In this document: one piece after another, positions 1 through 6,576 of the stretch
Layout of the letters: every line of letters starts with the position of its first letter
How positions within the stretch are numbered: position 1 is the stretch's first letter
Assembly (NCBI GenBank): GCA_005888955.1
Contig: VBCS01000309.1
Coordinates: 2,231-11,916, forward strand
Source: Betaproteobacteria bacterium
Lineage (GTDB): Bacteria > Pseudomonadota > Gammaproteobacteria > Burkholderiales > Casimicrobiaceae
Direction: 5' to 3'
DNA length: 9,686 bases
The notes under the pieces: model-generated
Database searches by the model: none
Seen by the model: only the letters and a program-made list of their open reading frames with translations
What the model was told of the DNA's origin: nothing
Position numbers and translations under genes: made by a program

Positions 1-33
1 GTCGAGTATGCATCCAGGATTTCGCGGCGCGGT

Positions 34-1488
34 TCAGGCGGTCGTCTGGCGGCCGTATCGATCGTCGAAGCGCACGATGTCGTCCTCACCGACGTACTCG
101 CCGCACTGGACCTCGATCAGGAGCAGCGGCTCCGCGCCCGGATTTTCCAGCCGGTGCCGGTTTCCGACTGGAATGAAAGTCGACTCATTGACGCGAATGG
201 GGTAGACGCGATCACCGTTGGTGACGCGCGCTTCGCCCTGAACGACGACCCAATGCTCGCTGCGGTGCTTGTGTGCCTGCAGCGACAGCGCCGCACCGGG
301 CTTGACCTCGATGCGCTTGATCTTGAAACCCGGTCCTTCCTGCAGCACGGTGAAGGCTCCCCATGGCCGCATGACCGTCCTGTGCACACGATAGGCCTCG
401 TTCCCGCGTGCCTTCAACTCGCCGACGACTTCCTTCACCCGTTGCAGCTGATCGCGATGCGCGACGAGCACGGCGTCGGGCGTGTCGACGATGAACAAAC
501 CGTCGACGCCGACGGTCGCGACGACGCGGTCCTGGGCGTAGACGTAGGTGTCGCGGGTCGCGATCGCGACCCGCTCGCCCTGGCCGCGATTGCCCTCGGC
601 ATCACGGGTCACCAGGTCCGAGATCGCCTGCCATGAGCCCACGTCGCTCCAGTCGAAGGCAGCGCGGACGACCGCGACCTCGGCCGCTTTTTCCATCACC
701 GCGACGTCGAAGGACTCATTGGGCACCGACGCGAACAGCGCCGGGTCGATCTCGAGCATGGTTTCCTGGAGATGGCCGCGCAAGGGTTCCCAGACGGCAC
801 GCACCGCATCGAGCAGATCGGCGGCGTGGCGCTCGAATGCCGAGAGTACCGCCGCCGCGGTGAAGCAGAACATGCCTGAGTTCCATGCGTAGCGGGGGTC
901 CGCCGCGTAGCGCGTCGCGTCTGCGAGCGGGGGCTTCTCGATGAAACGTCTGGCGCGAAAGCTGTCGGCAACGGCCAACGCTTCGCCTAATTCCAGATAG
1001 CCGTAACCGGTTTCCGGTCCAGTCGGGGCGATGCCGAAAGTCGTGAGCCAGCCTTCGCGGGCGAGCGTCGCGGCACGCATTGCCGCGGCGGCGAAGGCCG
1101 CGCGGTCGCAGATCAGGTGATCGGCGGGCAGCACCAGCAGCATCGCATCGGGACCGAATACCGCGTTCGCATACAGCGCGCCCAGCGCGACCGCCGGCCC
1201 CGTGTTCCGGGCAAACGGCTCCAGCAGATACGCGATGTGCTTCGGGAGCGCGGCGCCTGCGCCGGCATAGGCATCCCGGGTCTGGAAGTAATACTCGCGA
1301 TTGGTGACCGTCACGATGCCCGCAACGTCGGGCAGCGCGACGGCGCGCAGGAATGTGCGCGCGAGGAGCGTGTCGCCGTCGGCCCCGTCGGCCGGCAGCG
1401 GGAGGAAAGGCTTCGGTGCAGCCTCGCGCGACAGCGGCCACAGCCGCGCGCCGGCACCCCCGGAAAGGATGATCGGGACCAATGCCAT
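34..1488 (-). CDS. manC: Mannose-1-phosphate guanylyltransferase / mannose-6-phosphate isomerase (bifunctional)
   Basis: A cytoplasmic enzyme of GDP-mannose synthesis: it isomerises fructose-6-phosphate to mannose-6-phosphate and joins mannose-1-phosphate to GTP. The 484-residue length matches the AlgA/ManC/XanB family (about 470-480). The N-terminal nucleotidyltransferase domain opens with the signature GGAGARLWPLSREAAPKPFL (residues 10-29) and contains the FIEKP motif. The C-terminal cupin (isomerase) domain has RPWGAF and the metal-site motif QAHKHRSEHW. I chose the ATG at 1486-1488 because family homology begins there (MALVPIILSGG); an in-frame ATG 33 codons upstream would add an unrelated low-complexity extension. 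No strong Shine-Dalgarno precedes it. It is transcribed away from the CorA-like gene. The product points to capsule, exopolysaccharide or O-antigen synthesis, but no other such gene is in the window. Confidence 0.95.
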   Translation of the reverse strand: MALVPIILSGGAGARLWPLSREAAPKPFLPLPADGADGDTLLARTFLRAVALPDVAGIVTVTNREYYFQTRDAYAGAGAALPKHIAYLLEPFARNTGPAVALGALYANAVFGPDAMLLVLPADHLICDRAAFAAAAMRAATLAREGWLTTFGIAPTGPETGYGYLELGEALAVADSFRARRFIEKPPLADATRYAADPRYAWNSGMFCFTAAAVLSAFERHAADLLDAVRAVWEPLRGHLQETMLEIDPALFASVPNESFDVAVMEKAAEVAVVRAAFDWSDVGSWQAISDLVTRDAEGNRGQGERVAIATRDTYVYAQDRVVATVGVDGLFIVDTPDAVLVAHRDQLQRVKEVVGELKARGNEAYRVHRTVMRPWGAFTVLQEGPGFKIKRIEVKPGAALSLQAHKHRSEHWVVVQGEARVTNGDRVYPIRVNESTFIPVGNRHRLENPGAEPLLLIEVQCGEYVGEDDIVRFDDRYGRQTTA

Positions 1489-1530
1489 CGGCGGAGTCAG
1501 GTTGCTGGAGATCGTTCTGCGACCCCGCGG

Positions 1531-1536
1531 ATTGTA
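1531..1536 (-). promoter_or_regulatory. Putative -10 box for manC
   Basis: Read on the minus strand, GGGTACAAT contains TACAAT, five of six matches to the sigma-70 -10 consensus, about 43 nt ahead of the manC start codon. No good -35 is visible 17 nt upstream; the region there (CCGTCAATA) is the complement of the -35-like TTGACG of the opposing promoter-like repeat, so the divergent promoters would overlap. The call rests on motif and position only. Confidence 0.4.
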
Positions 1537-1544
1537 CCCGAGTG

Positions 1545-1588
1545 TCGTCGTATTGACGGATCGTCGCCGCGCCGATACCGTTTCCACT
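1545..1588 (+). repeat. 44-bp promoter-like direct repeat, copy 1
   Basis: It matches 3292-3335 at 40 of 44 positions (offset 1747), with no such similarity in the flanks. It holds TTGACG (1553-1558), a 17-bp spacer and TACCGT (1576-1581). This fits a sigma-70 promoter that would start transcription a few bases before the Shine-Dalgarno of the CorA-like gene. The spacer contains the near-palindrome TCGCCGCGCCGA, which is perfect in copy 2. It could be a conserved promoter/operator or a dispersed repeat; the sequence alone does not decide. Confidence 0.7.
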
Positions 1589-1591
1589 TCC

Positions 1592-1598
1592 GGGGAGG
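1592..1598 (+). promoter_or_regulatory. Strong ribosome binding site that fixes a GTG start
   Basis: GGGGAGG lies five bases ahead of the GTG at 1604-1606. It is the best Shine-Dalgarno seen in the window. It decides the start of the CorA-like gene against the much longer open frame that runs upstream into the manC coding region. Confidence 0.8.
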
Positions 1599-1603
1599 CA
1601 ACG

Positions 1604-3265
1604 GTGTCCGATCAGAATCCCGACGCGCTCAAGCTCGTCCGCCACTTCCGTCAGATCCTCCTTTGGCCCCTGCAGCTCCAGCCGATCCGCAGCGGGGCGC
1701 AGATTCAGGAGCCCTGGGACATCCTGAAGCGGGCCAGCGCCGACAATCCGTGGTCCGAGTCGAGAGACGAATTCAGTTGCGATCCGGCGCAGTTTCAGGA
1801 ACGGCACTACAGCGAGTTCGTTACCTTCCTCCCCTACGTGCGGAGCTTTCTGTACGGCGAAGGCAAGGCCGGCAGTGCGATGGCCGCCATCGAGTCACCG
1901 ATCCGCGTGTTCCGCCGCACCGACGTGGCCAAGGTGCGCATGACGTTTCCGGGTGCTGCCTCCGAGACGATCACGTTCGACGTCGCGCATGCCGACCTGT
2001 GTCTGTTCTACGACATCGATGTCGCCATCCTCATCGTCGAGATCTGCGGCCGCGATCTGTCCCTCGCGCGCGTGCAAGAGACGATGTATCGCTTCGGCCG
2101 GGCCTATCCCACGTACTGGCGGGAAGACAACTTCGGCGGTCACTGCCTTGCGCGTGCCGAGTGGCTCGCCAGGGACGGCAGCGTGCTGGCGGTGTCCGAT
2201 TACGAGCAGCGCGAGCGATTCTTGAGCTTCGTCGGCCAGCACCGTGCGCCGTACTTCGCCTCGCACTGGCAGTTTCTGCTCAAGCCCCTGGTGCCTGACC
2301 ACGGCGCAGAAAAAGGGCTGATTCGCTATCGCCAGATCGAATACAGCCGGATGCCGTTGCTCGCTTACCTGGCGATGGACGATGTCCGCGCTTTGTCGCG
2401 CGCCGACTTCGTGCGGCTCGGCCTCGTCACCGCGCCCGGCGCATCGGATGCGCTGCCGTACTCGGCGCATTACGTGCGCGACTTCGAAACACGCTATTGC
2501 TACGACCAGTTCTGGAACGAAGAGCGCACCGGGCGCCCCGGCACGCGGTTCATGGCCTGCGGCCACGCGTTCGTCATGGTGGGCGACGCGAACGACGCAT
2601 TCTTCATCGATAGCGACGCCGGGCTGCTGGGACAGTTCCGACACCAGTACTTCCTGCTGTTCCTGATCCCGCATTTCCACAAGGCAGCGCTGCTGATGCT
2701 CTCCGACCGCATGGTGCACGCGCTCAACCGGCTCGACATCCAGGACGCGGAATCGGTCAAGCGCTTCAAGCGCATCATCCGGCAGCTGCTGGAGATCTTC
2801 CTGCGCTTCACTCACCGCTACTGGTTCCACGAGGTGTCCGACCAGCCCCAGGCGAAGGAGCTCTATCGGATGACGGCAACCTATCTCGGCGCAGACCGGT
2901 TGTACGACGAGATCAGGAACGAGATCGAGGACATGAGCGGCTATCTGGAAAGCGACACGCTGCGCCGGCAGGCGAACACGGTCGTGCGCCTTACGGTCGT
3001 GACCGCCTTCGGGCTGATCGGGACGGTGGTGACCGGGTTTCTGGGCATGAACCTCATCGCCCTGGCCGAAGCCTCGATGCTGGAGAAGATCGGCTATTTC
3101 ATGATCGTGCTCGTTCCGACGACGGTGTTGACTTTCTACACGATCGTCAAGTCCAAGCGGCTGTCGGACTTCCTCGAGGCGATCTCCGACGAGCGGATGC
3201 CCACGGCCGCCAAATTCAAGTCGCTTCTCGACGTGTGGGGAAAAGCGCCCCGGCCGCGTGCTTGA
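1604..3265 (+). CDS. CorA-like divalent cation transporter family membrane protein with long N-terminal region
   Basis: 553 residues. The C-terminus carries the CorA hallmark: the first membrane helix (about residues 462-480, GLIGTVVTGFL) ends in GMN at 481-483, followed by a short loop and a second helix (IGYFMIVLVPTTVLTFYTIV), then a charged tail. This is the two-helix pore topology of CorA/ZntB pentamers. The preceding 460 residues are soluble, rich in charged and aromatic residues, and much longer than the usual 240-280 residue CorA cytoplasmic funnel. I do not recognise a second domain in them. The loop after GMN (LIALAEASMLEK) lacks the usual MPEL-like acidic motif, so substrate and even transport activity are uncertain. 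The start is the GTG at 1604, chosen for its strong Shine-Dalgarno and because upstream sequence is antisense to manC. It has its own promoter-like repeat and diverges from manC. Confidence 0.75.
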   Translation: MSDQNPDALKLVRHFRQILLWPLQLQPIRSGAQIQEPWDILKRASADNPWSESRDEFSCDPAQFQERHYSEFVTFLPYVRSFLYGEGKAGSAMAAIESPIRVFRRTDVAKVRMTFPGAASETITFDVAHADLCLFYDIDVAILIVEICGRDLSLARVQETMYRFGRAYPTYWREDNFGGHCLARAEWLARDGSVLAVSDYEQRERFLSFVGQHRAPYFASHWQFLLKPLVPDHGAEKGLIRYRQIEYSRMPLLAYLAMDDVRALSRADFVRLGLVTAPGASDALPYSAHYVRDFETRYCYDQFWNEERTGRPGTRFMACGHAFVMVGDANDAFFIDSDAGLLGQFRHQYFLLFLIPHFHKAALLMLSDRMVHALNRLDIQDAESVKRFKRIIRQLLEIFLRFTHRYWFHEVSDQPQAKELYRMTATYLGADRLYDEIRNEIEDMSGYLESDTLRRQANTVVRLTVVTAFGLIGTVVTGFLGMNLIALAEASMLEKIGYFMIVLVPTTVLTFYTIVKSKRLSDFLEAISDERMPTAAKFKSLLDVWGKAPRPRA

Positions 3266-3291
3266 GCGAGCCGCGGCACCCGCTTGCGTCT

Positions 3292-3335
3292 TCGTCGTAT
3301 TGACGAATCGTCGGCGCGCCGATACCGTATCCGCT
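3292..3335 (+). repeat. 44-bp promoter-like direct repeat, copy 2
   Basis: The second copy of the element at 1545-1588. TTGACG (3300-3305) and TACCGT (3323-3328) are again 17 bp apart, and neither hexamer differs between the copies. The spacer holds the perfect 12-bp palindrome TCGGCGCGCCGA (3311-3322). It sits in the 114-bp gap before the DHDPS-family gene and would place a transcription start about 45 nt ahead of that ATG. It is a candidate promoter for the catabolic cluster. Confidence 0.65.
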
Positions 3336-3379
3336 GCGCCTGCGTGCCGCCGCGGCCGCCGATCGTACCGCTTCCGTCG

Positions 3380-4339
3380 ATGCCGACCTCGTCTCCTGCC
3401 TCATCGATCCACGGCGTCTGTCCTGTACTCGTGACACCGTTCAGCGCTGACGGCGCGCCCGATGCGGCCGCGCTCGCGCGCGTGGTCGAATTCGCCATCG
3501 CTGCAGGTGCGGATGCCGTCGTATACCCCGGCGTCGCCAGCGAAGTCGAGCAGCTCGCCGATGCAGAGCGCGATCGATTACTCGACGCTGTCGCAGCGGC
3601 GGTGCGCGGTCGGGTACCCATGATCGTAGGAGCGAGCGCGACCGATGAGGAGGCGACGCTGCGCCATCTGACCAAGGCGAAGCGGCTGGGCGCCGCGGCG
3701 GCGATGGTGATGGCCCCGGCGCGGCTCGGCGGCGCCGTCGCGCCATTGATCGAGCACTATCGCCGGATCGGCGAGGCCGCCGCGATGCCGATTATGCTGC
3801 AGAATGCTCCGCCGCCCGCCGGTGGCGGCTTCGACGCCGCTGCGGTCGCGCAGGTGGTCGCCCGTGTGCCGGCTGTGCGCTACGTGAAAGAGGAAGCGAT
3901 GCCTTGCGGCCAGCGCATCACGGCGCTGCTCGCACGCCAGGAAATCGCTGCCGCGCCACACTTCGCCGGCGTGCTGGGCGGAGCCGGCGCGCGCTATCTG
4001 CTGGACGAGCTCGCGCGCGGCGCGATCGGGACGATGCCCGCGTGCGAGCTCACCGACGTGCATGTCCGGATAATGAGAGCGTGGCGTGCGGGCGATTCCG
4101 CGCTTGCCCGAATGCTTTACAACCGCACGCTGCCACTGCTCAACTTTCAGGCCGTGTTCCGCTGGCCGGCGACCAAGGAGGTGCTCAAGCGCCGCGGCGT
4201 GATCGACGACGCCACGGTCCGCGCGCCCGGGCCGAAGCTCGACGCGCAGGATCAGATCGAGCTCGATACCATGCTCGCCGAGATCGAGGATCTGCTGACT
4301 GCTTTTCCAGCAGGGCGCGAGCGCGAGGTCGTGCGATGA
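3380..4339 (+). CDS. Dihydrodipicolinate synthase / N-acetylneuraminate lyase family aldolase or dehydratase
   Basis: 319 residues, slightly longer than the family norm (about 290-300). It shows the (beta/alpha)8 class I aldolase pattern: GVCPVLVTPFSADGAPD at the start, and a Schiff-base lysine at K170 in RYVKEEAMP. Two other active-site positions are unusual. The Thr-Thr-Gly-Glu loop is replaced by GVASEVE (residues 51-57), and the Tyr of the YN-P motif is Gln141 in MLQNAPPPAG. This argues against lysine-pathway DapA. It fits the divergent members that act on 2-keto-3-deoxy sugar acids, by aldol cleavage or dehydration. The ATG at 3380 is chosen because homology starts soon after; no clear Shine-Dalgarno is present. 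It is followed by sugar ABC transporter genes and an acid-sugar dehydratase-like gene, supporting a carbohydrate catabolic role (inference). Confidence 0.8.
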   Translation: MPTSSPASSIHGVCPVLVTPFSADGAPDAAALARVVEFAIAAGADAVVYPGVASEVEQLADAERDRLLDAVAAAVRGRVPMIVGASATDEEATLRHLTKAKRLGAAAAMVMAPARLGGAVAPLIEHYRRIGEAAAMPIMLQNAPPPAGGGFDAAAVAQVVARVPAVRYVKEEAMPCGQRITALLARQEIAAAPHFAGVLGGAGARYLLDELARGAIGTMPACELTDVHVRIMRAWRAGDSALARMLYNRTLPLLNFQAVFRWPATKEVLKRRGVIDDATVRAPGPKLDAQDQIELDTMLAEIEDLLTAFPAGREREVVR

Positions 4340-4473
4340 GCGTACCTTCAAGCGTAGCCCGGGCTGAGCGTAGCGATGCCCGGGGCTGGCGCTGTCGATG
4401 CCACGCCGCCCCGGGCATCGCGCGAAGCCTGTCCTGAGCGAAGTCGAAGGGCGCTCAGTCCTGGCTACTCGAT
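4340..4473. repeat. Intergenic hairpin-repeat cluster between aldolase and binding-protein genes
   Basis: The 134-bp gap is almost wholly repetitive. It contains TAGCCCGGGCTGAGCGTAGC, then a perfect 14-bp inverted repeat (GCGATGCCCGGGGC at 4373-4386 and its complement at 4408-4421, 21-bp loop). Next comes CCTGTCCTGAGCGAAGTCG (from 4428), a form of an intergenic repeat common in GC-rich bacterial genomes. As RNA the inverted repeat would form a stable stem that could end or attenuate transcription or protect mRNA ends. No Shine-Dalgarno or promoter is evident before the next gene. Confidence 0.75.
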
Positions 4474-5595
4474 ATGAGCCAAAGCCATGTCGACGGCGGC
4501 CCGCTTGAGTGGCTTGTCGCGCGTCCACAGCACAGCGCCGTGCAGGGCCGCATTGCCGACTACGAGGCAAAGCATCCGGGCGTGAAGATCAAGCTCTATT
4601 CGATCCCGTTCGTCAACTACGTGAATCAGCTCACCGTGCGCTTCGCCGGGCGCAACCCGCCGGACATCGTGCACCTCCCGACGCGCAACTTCGCAAGCTT
4701 CGCGAGCCAGCAGTGGCTGGAGCCGATCGACGACTTGATCAAGACGACCGACATCCCGGCCAAGTGGTCGCCGCTCCAGAGCGAGATGGTGTGGGACGGC
4801 AAGACCTACGGGCTGCTGCTCTTGCCTTATGGCAACCTGCTCTACTACAACGAGAGGATCCTGCAGGACGCGGGGGTGAAGGTTCCGACAACGCCGGCCG
4901 AGTGGCTCGACGCGATGGCGAAAACGACCAAACGCGACAAGGGTGTGTTCGGGCTGGTCACGACGACCGCCGAGCACCCCAATATGAACAAGTACAGCTT
5001 CACCGACCCCGGCGTCGTCGCCGCAATGGAGCAGTTCCGCAAATCGTTGTCCTACGCGCCGCCGGGAACGAACTCGACCGTGGCGCGCCAACTCTTCATC
5101 GATGGCAAGGCGGCGTTCCTACGCGACGGGCCGTGGGTATGGGCCACGCTGCAGAAAGCCAAAGCGGAGACCCGTCCTTCGCTCAAGATGACGCAGCTTC
5201 CGTTTCCGGTGATCACGGGCGGCGCGAGCAACAGCCTGCACATGCCGGCGAAGATCGATCCGCAGAAGCGCAAGCTCGTCTGGGAGTTCATCGTTCTCGC
5301 GGCGAGCTCGCAATGGCAGGAGAAATACGTGCAGTTGACCGGCTCGCCTGCGGGACGTGTCGGTACAATCAGCGCCGAGCAGGCGAAGCGCGACCCGCAT
5401 CTCGCCGCGATCACGCAAGCCGCGGAGAAAGCGGAGAACCTGTTCCCGACCCAACGGGAGCTCCGCGAGAACTACAACGAGTTCGCCACTCTCTTCAGCC
5501 GCGCCGTCATGCGCATGCTGTCTTCCTCGCAACCGACCGAGGCAATCCTCGCCAACCTGCAGAAGGAGCTGAACGCGGCCGTGCCGCTACCATGA
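4474..5595 (+). CDS. Sugar ABC transporter extracellular solute-binding protein, family 1, lacking a signal peptide
   Basis: 373 residues resembling the family 1 (MalE/UgpB-like) binding proteins. Visible landmarks are ADYEAKHPGVKIKLY near the N-terminus, NPPDIVHLPTRNFASFASQQ, the hinge segment WDGKTYGLLLLPYGNLLYYN, PTTPAEWLDAM, and FIDGKAAFLRDGPWVWA in the C-lobe. The family is normally about 410-430 residues with a cleaved signal peptide or lipobox. Here the ATG at 4474 leads directly into the mature-domain start, an in-frame TGA lies at 4435-4437, and no Shine-Dalgarno is seen. As drawn the protein could not be exported. The region between residues about 170 and 180 also looks shorter than usual. 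It overlaps the next permease gene by ATGA. It may be 5'-truncated, start through an unseen frameshift, or be a pseudogene. Confidence 0.8.
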   Translation: MSQSHVDGGPLEWLVARPQHSAVQGRIADYEAKHPGVKIKLYSIPFVNYVNQLTVRFAGRNPPDIVHLPTRNFASFASQQWLEPIDDLIKTTDIPAKWSPLQSEMVWDGKTYGLLLLPYGNLLYYNERILQDAGVKVPTTPAEWLDAMAKTTKRDKGVFGLVTTTAEHPNMNKYSFTDPGVVAAMEQFRKSLSYAPPGTNSTVARQLFIDGKAAFLRDGPWVWATLQKAKAETRPSLKMTQLPFPVITGGASNSLHMPAKIDPQKRKLVWEFIVLAASSQWQEKYVQLTGSPAGRVGTISAEQAKRDPHLAAITQAAEKAENLFPTQRELRENYNEFATLFSRAVMRMLSSSQPTEAILANLQKELNAAVPLP

Positions 5596-6473
5596 TCGGG
5601 CGGTCGCGCTGGGTCGGTTACGCGCTGCTGTCGCCCGCGCTCGTCGCGGTCGGTTTTCTCATCGGCTATCCGCTCTACCTGGTCATCACCACGAGCTTCC
5701 GCCAAGGCAAGACGCTCGACGTGCTGCGGTTGTCCGCGTTGCCCGCCGGGCTTGGAAACTACCGGACGGTACTTGGGAGCGAGGCGACCTGGCACAGCGT
5801 CGGGGTAACGCTCGTCTATCTCGTCGGGACGATCGGGCCCGCGTTCGCCATCGGCTTGTTGACCGCGTTGCTGCTCAACCGCGCGTTTCCCGGCCGGCGC
5901 TGGTTGCGGAGCTTCATCCTGCTCCCCTGGGCGGTTCCGGGCGTGATCGTCAGCATCGTCTTTCTATGGCTGCTGGACGGCTCTTTCGGCGTCGTCAACG
6001 CGCTGCTCCGGCAAGCCGGCTGGCTCTCCACCGACCTTGCCTGGTTCGCCAACGATGACACCGCGCTTGGCGCGGTCATCGTGGCGACGGTCTGGAAGGC
6101 GTACCCGTTTTTCACGCTCACGCTGCTCGCGGCGCTGCAGGCGATACCGGCGACCCTCTACGAAGCGGCGCGGGTCGACGGGGCGACCGCCTGGCAGCGC
6201 TTCCGGCACATCAGCTGGCCGGGCATCCGCGCAGCCGCCGTGCTCGCCGCGATTCTCAACACGCTGTGGGCGCTGCGCGAATTCGACATCATCTACGTCA
6301 CGACCGGAGGCGGTCCGGACCGCGCCACCGAGACGCTGGCGGTGCGCATCTATCAGGAAGCGTTCGCGTTTTTTCGCATGGGCACGGCATCGGCGCTGGG
6401 GGTCATGACCATGGTCTTTGCCGCGCTGCTCGCACTGGCGTCGATGCGCACCCTGCGGCGGGAGTATTTCTGA
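5592..6473 (+). CDS. Sugar ABC transporter permease, MalF/UgpA type
   Basis: 293 residues with about six hydrophobic membrane segments. The first is YALLSPALVAVGFLIGYPLY and later ones include FILLPWAVPGVIVSIVFLWL. The cytoplasmic EAA loop that contacts the ATPase is clear at residues 191 onward (EAARVDGATAWQRFRHISWP), with Trp-Pro in place of the usual Leu-Pro. The ATG overlaps the stop of the binding-protein gene (ATGA), suggesting translational coupling. It forms the inner-membrane channel with the second permease. No ATP-binding subunit is encoded nearby. Confidence 0.92.
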   Translation: MIGRSRWVGYALLSPALVAVGFLIGYPLYLVITTSFRQGKTLDVLRLSALPAGLGNYRTVLGSEATWHSVGVTLVYLVGTIGPAFAIGLLTALLLNRAFPGRRWLRSFILLPWAVPGVIVSIVFLWLLDGSFGVVNALLRQAGWLSTDLAWFANDDTALGAVIVATVWKAYPFFTLTLLAALQAIPATLYEAARVDGATAWQRFRHISWPGIRAAAVLAAILNTLWALREFDIIYVTTGGGPDRATETLAVRIYQEAFAFFRMGTASALGVMTMVFAALLALASMRTLRREYF

Positions 6474-6493
6474 TGCCTTCCAGGTCCCGTGCC

Positions 6494-6567
6494 GTCATTC
6501 CCGCGCAAGCGGGAATCCAGCGTCGTTCGACCCAAAGTCACTGGGTCCCCGCTTGCGCGGGGACGAC
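6494..6567. repeat. Pair of inverted 27-bp hairpin repeats between permease genes
   Basis: The left unit (6494-6520) contains ATTCCCGCGCAAGCGGGAAT; the right unit (6541-6567) contains GTCCCCGCTTGCGCGGGGAC in opposite orientation. Each unit forms its own hairpin, and the two together form a larger imperfect inverted repeat with a 20-bp centre. This ATTCCC...GGGAAT type is widespread in betaproteobacterial and neisserial intergenic DNA. It nearly fills the 103-bp gap and breaks an otherwise overlapping operon. It may tune expression of the downstream genes. Confidence 0.85.
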
Positions 6568-6576
6568 GAAGCACGC

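Noticed and set aside
1301..1603. Upstream extension of the CorA-like gene by about 100 codons
   Set aside because: It is antisense to the manC coding region and crosses the promoter-like repeat; the GTG at 1604 has a near-ideal Shine-Dalgarno.
716..1807. Long minus-strand open frame over manC and the spacer, and a similar one at 1895-2830 under the CorA-like gene
   Set aside because: Arginine/alanine/glutamine-rich translations without motifs, typical open shadows of GC-rich genes in other frames.
3380..4339. Annotation as lysine-pathway dapA
   Set aside because: The key Thr-Thr-Gly-Glu and Tyr positions are not conserved, and the neighbours are sugar-uptake genes.
4340..4473. A small protein gene in the gap
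   Set aside because: The open frames there are made of hairpin repeat sequence and carry no start signal.
4509..5591. In-frame N-terminal extension of the first permease
   Set aside because: It is an alternate-frame shadow of the binding-protein gene; the permease family similarity starts at 5592.
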